From NCBI GenBank assembly GCA_001603765.1, contig LUZV01000192.1:1-12036 (forward strand): DNA of 12,036 nucleotides, read 5' to 3'. The first letter of the stretch is position 1, and every line of letters begins with the position of its first letter. Under the pieces are notes generated by a model. That model saw nothing but the letters and a program-made list of their open reading frames with translations, did no database searches and had not been told where the DNA came from. Source of the stretch: Anaerolineales bacterium Chloro_02 (GTDB lineage: Bacteria > Chloroflexota > Anaerolineae > Anaerolineales > Anaerolineaceae). This document shows, piece after piece, positions 6,541 through 12,036 of the stretch. The position numbers were made by a program, and so were the translations under genes.

Positions 6541-7461
6541 ATGGGACTCAAAGCCTTTCTTGAGGATTCTGCCGCGATCAATACCGGTTTATGGCTCGGT
6601 AAGACCTTTTCACTTGCGAGTCTGAACAGGCTGGCTGATTTCATCAGTTCAGGGTTGGCATTAAGGCAAAACAGCCCGATGATCCGCAATATTAAGGCGA
6701 ACCAGTGGGTGATTTCGGGCGAAAAACTGAATCAGTCGCAACTGAAAGATCGCGCCCGGGAAACAACTCGCTTTGTCGTTTCTTCGCTGGGTGAATATTT
6801 TTACTACTACCAGCACCCAGAAGAGGGGAAAAAGAAACTCATCCTTTCTCCAACTGCCGAAGAAGCTCTGCGGGATATCGTTGATAAAAGGATTCCAACG
6901 ATATTACTCGGACCCCACCTGGGGAATTTTGATCTTTTTGGGATGTCGCTGACGTGGATGGGCGTGCGTCCGTACGTGTTGTCTTATCCCACTCCGAATA
7001 ATGCATACAAAGCCCAAAACAAAATGCGCGCTGCGGTCGGTATGAATATACATCCAATCTCCTTTTCCACGTTCAGGGAAGCGAAAAAGGCTCTAAAAGA
7101 TGGCTACTGCGTTGTGACCGGGCTCGACAGACCCCTTCCGGAAGGGGAAGACGCCAAATATCGCCCTCGTTTTTTTGGGCGGGAAGCGGCGCTTCCGGTG
7201 TTTTACGCCCGCATGGCGCTTGAGACGAATGCTGCTGTGAGAGTGGGCTGCGGAGTGAGCCAGCCAAACGGGGATTATTTTATTGATATTACCGAACCGA
7301 TCCCGATGGAAAAACGGGATGATTTGATTGAAGAAAATGTGCTTAATGTTGAACGAGTTTTAAAGGCAACTGAAAACTTCATCGGGGCGGCTCAGACACA
7401 ATGGTGCATGTTCCACCCGGTCTGGCCTGAGGTCAATTCAATAATTGAACAACTTAAATAA
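6541..7461 (+). CDS. Lysophospholipid acyltransferase family protein (LpxL/HtrB or PatA-like)
   Basis: A membrane-associated acyltransferase of the Lip_A_acyltrans family (LpxL/HtrB, or PatA of mannoside synthesis), 306 residues. The catalytic HX4D motif is H126-LGNF-D131 within LLGPHLGNFDLFG. Further blocks are VVTGLDRPL (191-199), FFGREAALP (211-219) and FYARMALETNAAV (221-233), the same order as in LpxL/PatA relatives. No lipid A genes are visible, and Chloroflexota generally lack LPS, so acylation of a phospholipid or glycolipid precursor is more likely than lipid A synthesis. The CDP-alcohol phosphatidyltransferase gene starts 9 bases after its stop, so the two are surely one operon. There is no clear Shine-Dalgarno before ATG 6541; a TAAAAT at 6525-6530 could be a -10 of a near-leaderless transcript. 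Confidence 0.85.
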   Translation: MGLKAFLEDSAAINTGLWLGKTFSLASLNRLADFISSGLALRQNSPMIRNIKANQWVISGEKLNQSQLKDRARETTRFVVSSLGEYFYYYQHPEEGKKKLILSPTAEEALRDIVDKRIPTILLGPHLGNFDLFGMSLTWMGVRPYVLSYPTPNNAYKAQNKMRAAVGMNIHPISFSTFREAKKALKDGYCVVTGLDRPLPEGEDAKYRPRFFGREAALPVFYARMALETNAAVRVGCGVSQPNGDYFIDITEPIPMEKRDDLIEENVLNVERVLKATENFIGAAQTQWCMFHPVWPEVNSIIEQLK

Positions 7462-7470
7462 GAGGTGATT

Positions 7471-8319
7471 ATGGCAAAGAAAATTCGAACTGAAAAAGAC
7501 AAGCGCACCAATGACATTCTTCTTGGTCCGCTTGAAAGACCCGCTCTGGCTTTCTTTGCGAAGAATATGCCCGCTTGGGTCAACTCTGATATGCTGACTT
7601 TGGTTGGCTTGTTTGGCTCGGTGTTGACTGGGGTTTCTTACGCCCTCGTTGGTTTATCGAGCGCGAAGAGTAACCCTTGGTTAATCGTTGCCAGTTTGGG
7701 CTTCATCATCAACTGGTTTGGCGATAGCATGGATGGAACCCTGGCGCGCTACCGCAACATGTCGCGCCCCAATTACGGCTATTACACTGACCACGCGATT
7801 GATGGGATCACCGCTCTGTTGATTTTTGGCGGCATTGGCCTCTCGGGTCTTGCCCGTTTTGACGTAACGATGATTACGCTCACCTGCTATATGATGCTGA
7901 TGATGCAAGTCTTTTTGAAGACACACGCGACAGGCGTTTTTGAGATGACCAGCATCAAGATAGGCCCAACAGAGGTGCGCCTGATCGCGATCATTCTGAA
8001 CACGATTGTGTTCTTCACCGGTCCGGGCAAAACCTTGTTTGAGTTGCAGGTCGCCTCCCAGATGATTCCGGTCAACACAGGCACGCTTGTGATTGCGTTT
8101 TTTGGTGTGCTCTTCCTGACATACTACATCTATCAGGTCATCCGCACTGGGAGCCAACTGGCGTATGAAGACGGTGAAGCGCTTAAGCGCCGCAAAGAAG
8201 CCGAACAAAAGACGGGCGATACGGATATTAAGCTGACGAAGTCTGAGCTTAAAGCGGTCAAGAAGGCAAGGAAACAAGCAAAGGATGTGAAAGATACGCC
8301 ATCGGGTTGGGCGGCTTGA
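7471..8319 (+). CDS. CDP-alcohol phosphatidyltransferase
   Basis: A membrane enzyme that joins a CDP-activated lipid to an alcohol head group (for instance inositol phosphate or glycerol phosphate), 282 residues. The complete family motif D-x2-D-G-x2-A-R-x9-G-x3-D-x3-D is present: D85, D88-G89, A92-R93, G103, D107, D111. Hydrophobic stretches follow at about 44-63, 70-83, 112-126, 133-148, 170-184 and 203-224. The C-terminal 50 residues are very lysine- and arginine-rich (ALKRRKEAEQK onward) and probably cytoplasmic. ATG 7471 is preferred: GAGGTGATT lies just before it; a GTG six bases earlier falls inside that ribosome site. The acyltransferase partner recalls the mycobacterial PI synthase/PatA neighbourhood, but the head group here cannot be read from sequence. 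Confidence 0.9.
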   Translation: MAKKIRTEKDKRTNDILLGPLERPALAFFAKNMPAWVNSDMLTLVGLFGSVLTGVSYALVGLSSAKSNPWLIVASLGFIINWFGDSMDGTLARYRNMSRPNYGYYTDHAIDGITALLIFGGIGLSGLARFDVTMITLTCYMMLMMQVFLKTHATGVFEMTSIKIGPTEVRLIAIILNTIVFFTGPGKTLFELQVASQMIPVNTGTLVIAFFGVLFLTYYIYQVIRTGSQLAYEDGEALKRRKEAEQKTGDTDIKLTKSELKAVKKARKQAKDVKDTPSGWAA

Positions 8320-8347
8320 ACTGTTAGGAGATCATTGAGCCAGAATC

Positions 8348-8375
8348 AAAAGGCAGCTTTTTGCTGCCTTTTTTT
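8348..8375. terminator. Strong bidirectional intrinsic terminator
   Basis: AAAAGGCAGC at 8348-8357 pairs with GCTGCCTTTT at 8363-8372 around a loop of five T, followed by a seven-T run on the plus strand. On the minus strand the hairpin is followed by TTTTGA. It sits between two convergent genes, 29 bases after the phosphatidyltransferase stop and 7 bases before the stop of the ROK-like gene, and can end both transcripts. Confidence 0.9.
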
Positions 8376-8381
8376 GTTTCG

Positions 8382-9359
8382 TTAACGTGCGCTGGCGCGC
8401 TGGCGTATGGCGGCAACCGCGGGAGCCAATGCTTCAAGCTCGGGCTGCCGGTGACCGAATTGGGACGCGATGAATTGCGGTAGCTCAAGGCTGCCGAGCC
8501 CGGTGGCAGCGGCGGCGGATGAGCGCAGAGTCGCTAAAAATGTTGGGGATGCCAGCGAGAAGGGATAACCGATGATAATCTGCCTGGGTCTCAGCAGATG
8601 AATTAGCGGCGCCAGATGCGCGCTGAGTAATTGGGCGCAGTTTTCGATTAGCTCGATGGCGTAAGGATCACTTTCAGCAGCAGCTTGCAGCACGTTGAAA
8701 CCAGTTGTGGCGAGGTCCCAGTGAGACGGCTGGCTCTGCAATGCCTGGGAAGCCAAACCGCTCACGCTCAGATAATCATTGAGGGTTAGCAAGCGGTTGA
8801 GCCGTGGATCGATCTGGTCTGAAATGAATAACTTGCCTATCGCGCCGGCGTTTCCTCCCGGGCTTTGATAGATTACCCCATTGAGAGAGAAGCTCGCGCG
8901 CAGCTGTGGGTTGAAATTCAGGTAGATTTGCGTGCCGCTGGTATCAGACGCGCTAAAAAGGATTTCAGCAAGTAAACCAGCCGACTGACGCGATTCGATG
9001 AAAACGGGCAGATTGAAGCGCAGCCCAAGCTGAGATTTGAGCGGCTCCGACCGCCATTCTGCAAAGTCCGGAGAGCTTTCCAGCAGACCTGTTTGGGGGT
9101 CGTAATTGCCAGTGATGGAGACTGAAACGCAGTCCGGCAGGGGCAGGCGCTGAGCGCGCGTGATCATCAACAGACGGTCAGCGTTAGCTGTAATTAGGTC
9201 GAGAACGCTTTGAAAGCTTCTGACCTCTGGCATAGGCAAGGACAGCCTTTCGTGGACCATGCCGGAGGGGCTGCCGTAAACAATCAGCAGCCGGTCGCCA
9301 TCCAGGTTGAGACCGAGAATGCTGTTTGCGGAAGTGAGAGCGTTTTCGGAGATCGGCAT
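8382..9359 (-). CDS. ROK-family-like protein lacking catalytic residues (pseudo-kinase)
   Basis: A 325-residue protein with a ROK sugar-kinase fold that can be traced from end to end, but with the active site gone. ILGLNLDGDRLLIV (14-27) replaces the phosphate loop (I/L)G(I/L)D-x-GGT; FIESRQSAGLLAE (120-132) aligns with the ENDANAAALAE block and has Arg124 in place of the catalytic Asp; AGAIGKLFI (171-179) replaces AGExGHxxI, losing the Glu and the zinc His; and the CxCGxxGC zinc cluster is absent from the 180-200 region. The end, AQLLSAHLAPLIHLLRPRQIIIG, is very like the ROK C-terminal block. There is no N-terminal helix-turn-helix, so it is not a NagC/XylR-type repressor. It might bind a sugar or act as a scaffold, but its function is unknown. 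ATG 9359 has no close Shine-Dalgarno and sits 9 bases after a TATAAT. It is divergent from the TetR gene. Confidence 0.82.
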   Translation of the reverse strand: MPISENALTSANSILGLNLDGDRLLIVYGSPSGMVHERLSLPMPEVRSFQSVLDLITANADRLLMITRAQRLPLPDCVSVSITGNYDPQTGLLESSPDFAEWRSEPLKSQLGLRFNLPVFIESRQSAGLLAEILFSASDTSGTQIYLNFNPQLRASFSLNGVIYQSPGGNAGAIGKLFISDQIDPRLNRLLTLNDYLSVSGLASQALQSQPSHWDLATTGFNVLQAAAESDPYAIELIENCAQLLSAHLAPLIHLLRPRQIIIGYPFSLASPTFLATLRSSAAAATGLGSLELPQFIASQFGHRQPELEALAPAVAAIRQRASAR

Positions 9360-9368
9360 GGTGATGGA

Positions 9369-9374
9369 ATTATA
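9369..9374 (-). promoter_or_regulatory. -10 element of the ROK-like gene
   Basis: A perfect TATAAT on the minus strand (ATTATA in plus orientation), 9 bases before the start ATG. No good -35 is seen at the usual distance. Transcription would start only 2-3 bases ahead of the ATG, so the message would be leaderless or nearly so. There is no Shine-Dalgarno in the short gap. Confidence 0.45.
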
Positions 9375-9480
9375 ACCTTTCGACTGGCGACTGCGTGGAT
9401 TTTAATCAGCAGAGATCGCTCGTGTTGCCTAAATTGATGTATCGAAACAAAATGGGCAGGGTTTATCACCAAAAGTCCGG

Positions 9481-9508
9481 TTGACAGAAGTCAGCGGCTG
9501 AGTATAAT
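9481..9508 (+). promoter_or_regulatory. Upstream promoter P1 of the TetR/radical SAM operon
   Basis: Perfect TTGACA at 9481-9486 and perfect TATAAT at 9503-9508, with a 16-base spacer. The spacer contains an odd palindrome, TCAGC-G-GCTGA at 9491-9501, which might be an operator. The expected start is near 9515, about 55 bases before the ATG. Confidence 0.75.
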
Positions 9509-9536
9509 AGACAAATAAATAATATCCGTCTATAAT
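9508..9536 (+). promoter_or_regulatory. Downstream promoter P2 of the TetR/radical SAM operon
   Basis: TAGACA at 9508-9513, 17-base spacer, TATAAT at 9531-9536. It lies one turn-and-a-half behind P1 and shares its first base with the P1 -10. Expected start near 9543, inside the right arm of the inverted repeat described next. Confidence 0.6.
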
Positions 9537-9547
9537 TGGACACGGAT
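9524..9547. promoter_or_regulatory. Inverted repeat, candidate TetR operator
   Basis: ATCCGT at 9524-9529 and ACGGAT at 9542-9547 form a perfect six-base inverted repeat with a 12-base spacer holding the P2 -10 element. Position over the core promoter and 24 bases before the regulator's own start fit autorepression by the TetR-type protein. Arms of this length can occur by chance, so this is a candidate. Confidence 0.5.
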
Positions 9548-9570
9548 TAATAAAGTGTAACAGGTGACCC

Positions 9571-10308
9571 ATGGCAAGAAAAGACGACCGACGCATCCAA
9601 CGAACCCGCAAAGCTTTGCGAGACGCTCTGCATAGCCTGGTGCTTGACCGCGGCTACGATGATCTGAGCGTGCAGGATATCACCGACAAGGCAAATCTGG
9701 GGCGCGCAACCTTTTATTTACATTACCGTGAAAAAGACGAGCTGCTTGAGGACCTTCTGCGGGAACTGTCGGACAATTTCAATCAGCGATATGGCGGCAA
9801 AGTTCGCTTTTCCGACCGCAAAATTGTTCAGGCAATGTTTGAATATGCTGAAAATTATTACGATTTTTACCGAATTATGATGATTGGCAAGGGCGGTGTG
9901 ATCGGGATACGCAAATTGCAGGTGATCATTCGAGAGACGTACACGGTTTTTCTTAACAGCCTCGAGGAATCGGTCGGCGGTAAGTTTGCTGTTCCACGGG
10001 ATTTTCTGGACAACTTTCAGGCAGGCTCCTTGATGAGCATCGTATTTTGGTGGCTGGAGCAGGATATGCCTTACCCGCCGGCTGAAATGGCAGATATGGT
10101 TCTGGCGCTTGCATCGCCAACGCGGTTGCCCATGATCAAGCCCGATGAAGAAAAAGAAATCGCAAAACAAAATCCAAAGAATAAGAAGGAAAAGACTCCC
10201 CCAATGGCGGATATTGAGCAAAATGCGGCGGATATAGCGCCGCAGAGCGAGACCGATGAGGGGCTTGCTGATAAACAAGCTGAGGGTGAAGAGAGAGACC
10301 AAAGATGA
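9571..10308 (+). CDS. TetR/AcrR-family transcriptional regulator
   Basis: A 245-residue one-component regulator. The N-terminal helix-turn-helix is clear: RRIQRTRKALRDALHSLV (7-24), then LSVQDITDKANLGRATFYLHY (32-52), with FYLHYREKDELL as the TetR hallmark. Residues 55-190 are the helical ligand/dimer domain, with many aromatic residues (YAENYYDFYR at 92-101, FWWLEQ at 159-164) that may line a hydrophobic ligand pocket. Residues 191-245 form a charged, low-complexity tail that lies beyond the usual TetR length. ATG 9571 has AGGTGA a few bases before it. The stop overlaps the start of the radical SAM gene in ATGA, so the two are translationally coupled and the regulator most likely controls that enzyme and itself. 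Confidence 0.9.
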   Translation: MARKDDRRIQRTRKALRDALHSLVLDRGYDDLSVQDITDKANLGRATFYLHYREKDELLEDLLRELSDNFNQRYGGKVRFSDRKIVQAMFEYAENYYDFYRIMMIGKGGVIGIRKLQVIIRETYTVFLNSLEESVGGKFAVPRDFLDNFQAGSLMSIVFWWLEQDMPYPPAEMADMVLALASPTRLPMIKPDEEKEIAKQNPKNKKEKTPPMADIEQNAADIAPQSETDEGLADKQAEGEERDQR

Positions 10309-11789
10309 AAATTTTAATGGTGTATCCGGAATTTCCAGATACGTTCTGGAGCTTTAAACACGCGCTGCGATTTGTCCGGAAAAAATCTTCCTCGCCGCCT
10401 CTGGGGCTGCTAACGATTGCCGGCATGCTGCCTGGGACGACTGAGAAAAAACTGATCGACATGAACATCATGCCGCTAAAGGACAAAGATATCCTCTGGG
10501 CGGATATCGTCCTCATTAGCGCGATGAATGTGCAGCGCAAATCAGTGAATGAAGTAATCTCACGGGTGAAGGCTCATGGCAAGCCGATTGCGGCAGGTGG
10601 ACCGCTGTTTACAATGGAGAAAGACTCCTTCCCGGAAGTTGACTACCTGATCTTGAATGAGGGCGAAATCACCTTTCCGCTGTTCCTGCGCGACCTGGCG
10701 ATTGGCGAGCCAAAGCGAGTGTATGAAACTGATGAATACGCGGACATCCGCATAACTCCAATGACGGACTGGGGCTTGCTGAATCTGAAAAAGTACGACT
10801 CGATGAGTTTGCAATACACCCGGGGCTGCCCATTCAATTGTGATTTTTGCAACGTGACCTCGCTCCTGGGGCACAAAATGCGCCTGAAAAGCTCAAAACA
10901 GTTCATTGAAGAACTGGATGAACTATATAAACGCGGCTGGCGGCGCAACGTGTTTATTGTGGATGACAATTTTATTGGCAACAAGCGTGCCCTCAAAGAA
11001 GATCTCCTTCCGGCGCTGATTGAATGGCGTAAAGGCAAAAAAGGCTGTTTGTTTATAACGGAAGCCAGCGTGAACCTGGCGGATGATGATGATTTAATTG
11101 AGATGATGGTGCAGGCTGGTTTTACACAGGTGTTCATTGGCATCGAGACACCGGACGAAGGGAGCCTGGCGGAATGCGGCAAGAGCCAAAACCGCAACCG
11201 CGACCTGGTCAGCAACATTAAAAAGCTTCAGCGATACGGGCTGCAGGTGATGGGCGGATTCATCGTTGGTTTTGACAGCGACGATGAAAGCATCTTCCAG
11301 CGGCAGGTAGAATTCATTCAAAAAAGCGGTATCGTTACCGCCATGGTGGGCTTGCTGCAAGCGCCGACCGGCACAGCGCTCTATCAGCGCATGCTGCGGG
11401 AAGGAAGACTGAGCAAAGGTGATTATTCGGGGGATAATGTGGACGGCGAGAGCAATATTCAGCCGGTAATGGATGCTGGCAGACTTAAAGAGGGCTATCG
11501 CAGTGTGTTGGAAGGGATTTATTCCGCCAAGGCGTTTACCGAGCGGACGATTACCTTCCTGAAGACCTACAAGCCGCGCCGCCATGCGGTCACGCTTGAA
11601 TTTCAGGAAGTAATGGCGCTGTTCCGGTCAATCTGGAAGATTGGGATCCTGAGCCCTGAACGAAAGTACTACTGGAAACTGTTCTTTTGGCCTTTGAGAA
11701 ATGACATTTCCAAGTTTCCGTTGGCAATTACCTTCTCAATCTACGGGTACCACTTCCGGAAAGTGAACGAATTGCACGTTTCAGCCTGA
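10305..11789 (+). CDS. B12-binding-type radical SAM protein, DUF4070 (HpnP-like)
   Basis: A 494-residue cobalamin-type radical SAM protein. The N-terminal 140 residues form a B12-binding-like Rossmann domain (MKILMVYPEFPDTFWSF onward, AAGGPLF, LILNEGE). The radical SAM core begins near 168 with the Fe-S cluster motif C175-x3-C179-x2-C182 in TRGCPFNCDFC, followed by IVDDNFIGNKRALK, ITEASVNLADD, FIGIETPDE and GFIVGFDSDDES. The remaining C-terminus fits DUF4070, seen in the hopanoid 2-methylase HpnP and relatives. The usual lower-ligand motif DxHxxG is not present; the equivalent segment reads DMNIMPL. Methylation or rearrangement of a lipid is a fair guess from the HpnP relation, but no hopanoid genes are nearby and the substrate is unknown. 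It overlaps the TetR stop by 4 bases. Confidence 0.87.
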   Translation: MKILMVYPEFPDTFWSFKHALRFVRKKSSSPPLGLLTIAGMLPGTTEKKLIDMNIMPLKDKDILWADIVLISAMNVQRKSVNEVISRVKAHGKPIAAGGPLFTMEKDSFPEVDYLILNEGEITFPLFLRDLAIGEPKRVYETDEYADIRITPMTDWGLLNLKKYDSMSLQYTRGCPFNCDFCNVTSLLGHKMRLKSSKQFIEELDELYKRGWRRNVFIVDDNFIGNKRALKEDLLPALIEWRKGKKGCLFITEASVNLADDDDLIEMMVQAGFTQVFIGIETPDEGSLAECGKSQNRNRDLVSNIKKLQRYGLQVMGGFIVGFDSDDESIFQRQVEFIQKSGIVTAMVGLLQAPTGTALYQRMLREGRLSKGDYSGDNVDGESNIQPVMDAGRLKEGYRSVLEGIYSAKAFTERTITFLKTYKPRRHAVTLEFQEVMALFRSIWKIGILSPERKYYWKLFFWPLRNDISKFPLAITFSIYGYHFRKVNELHVSA

Positions 11790-11809
11790 GGTTCAGAGGA
11801 ATATTTTTG

Positions 11810-11842
11810 AATGGTCGTGAAACAGCACGACCATTTGTTATT
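11810..11842 (+). terminator. Terminator of the TetR/radical SAM operon
   Basis: AATGGTCGTG at 11810-11819 pairs perfectly with CACGACCATT at 11826-11835 around a six-base loop, followed by TGTTATTT, a rather weak T-rich tail. It starts 21 bases after the radical SAM stop. Confidence 0.75.
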
Positions 11843-11866
11843 TCAAAGCCCGCGTGCGGCTGCTTA

Positions 11867-11889
11867 CGAAAACAAACTGTTGGTTTTCG
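11867..11889. repeat. Short inverted repeat between radical SAM and GDPD genes
   Basis: CGAAAAC at 11867-11873 and GTTTTCG at 11883-11889, seven pairs with a nine-base loop. It lies about 40 bases before the -10 of the next gene. It has no T-run behind it, so an operator is as likely as a second terminator. Confidence 0.35.
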
Positions 11890-11929
11890 CAAAGGCAGGG
11901 TAAGACACCTGCTGATTGAGTGCCGGGCA

Positions 11930-11938
11930 TGCTATAAT
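11930..11938 (+). promoter_or_regulatory. Extended -10 promoter of the GDPD gene
   Basis: TGCTATAAT is a perfect extended -10 (TG-N-TATAAT). No good -35 is found, which is normal for extended -10 promoters. The gap to the ATG at 11946 is 7 bases, so transcription would start at or next to the start codon: a leaderless message. Confidence 0.65.
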
Positions 11939-11945
11939 TGAGCCG

Positions 11946-12036
11946 ATGCTCGCAACCACACGAACTATGCCTCTAATCGTCGCCCATCGGGGAGATTCGG
12001 CAAACGCGCCTGAAAACACGCTTGCCGCTTTCCGGC
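11946..12036 (+). CDS. Glycerophosphodiester phosphodiesterase, N-terminal fragment
   Basis: The gene runs off the window; only 30 codons are visible. They read MLATTRTMPLIVAHRGDSAN then APENTLAAFR. The GDPD hallmark, AHRGxxxxxPENTxxAF, is complete: the HRG histidine and arginine (catalytic/metal site) and the PENT glutamate. These enzymes hydrolyse glycerophosphodiesters to an alcohol and sn-glycerol 3-phosphate. ATG 11946 fits the extended -10 seven bases upstream; a second ATG at 11967, just before PLIVAHRG, is possible but also lacks a ribosome site. Not enough is visible to tell whether it is cytoplasmic or exported; there is no signal peptide so far. Confidence 0.88.
   Translation, partial: MLATTRTMPLIVAHRGDSANAPENTLAAFR

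Noticed and set aside
7681..8277. 198-residue minus-strand frame opposite the CDP-alcohol phosphatidyltransferase
   Set aside because: Antisense to a gene with a complete catalytic motif; no domain visible and no ribosome site noted.
8335..8385. Mini reading frame of 16 codons starting with TTG after TTAGGAG
   Set aside because: It runs straight through the bidirectional terminator and codes for low-complexity sequence. The ribosome-like site is probably a chance match or a relic.
9718..10302. 194-residue minus-strand frame opposite the TetR gene
   Set aside because: Antisense to a gene with a clear helix-turn-helix; its hydrophobic N-terminus is the complement of the charged TetR tail.

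Overview
The window looks like ordinary chromosomal DNA of a free-living bacterium, most likely an anaerobic member of the Chloroflexota (Anaerolineae-like). That placement is inferred from the style of the proteins (an HpnP-like DUF4070 radical SAM enzyme, a CDP-alcohol phosphatidyltransferase beside an LpxL/PatA-type acyltransferase, and a stand-alone rplS); no rRNA or tRNA is present to confirm it. No insertion sequence, prophage, CRISPR array or RNA gene was seen. Coding density is high and no gene-free gap exceeds about 265 bases.

Left part, minus strand (1-3353): rplS (ribosomal protein L19) is transcribed from a good sigma70-type promoter and ends at an intrinsic terminator. Behind it lie a class I glutamine-amidotransferase-like gamma-glutamyl hydrolase (peptidase C26), murI (glutamate racemase, 4 bases after the hydrolase stop and without a Shine-Dalgarno site) and dpaL (2,3-diaminopropionate ammonia-lyase, cut by the window edge close to its C-terminus). 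These three form an amino-acid/glutamate set.

Middle (3458-6454), plus strand: a compact zinc-uptake operon. A consensus promoter overlaps the leader of a Fur-family regulator gene and is followed by a 15-base match to the classical 7-1-7 Fur box. The regulator is followed by the lipoprotein binding protein (His-His-His-Asp site, zinc type), the ATPase and the ABC-3 permease. Junctions are very tight (4-base overlap, 8-base gap, 8-base overlap), and two genes start with TTG.

Right part (6541-12036): genes with a lipid flavour. A LpxL/PatA-like acyltransferase and a CDP-alcohol phosphatidyltransferase form a pair that ends in a strong bidirectional terminator. Convergent to them is a ROK-fold protein that has lost all recognisable catalytic and zinc-binding residues. 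Divergent from that is a TetR-type regulator with two tandem promoters and an inverted repeat over the second -10 element; its stop overlaps the start of a B12-binding-type radical SAM protein of the HpnP/DUF4070 group. A glycerophosphodiester phosphodiesterase begins at the right edge, apparently from a leaderless transcript.

The points most worth following are the self-regulated TetR/radical SAM pair of unknown product, the ROK pseudo-enzyme, the Fur-box-controlled zinc operon, and several starts that look leaderless. I did not find a clearly new multi-gene defence or mobile system.
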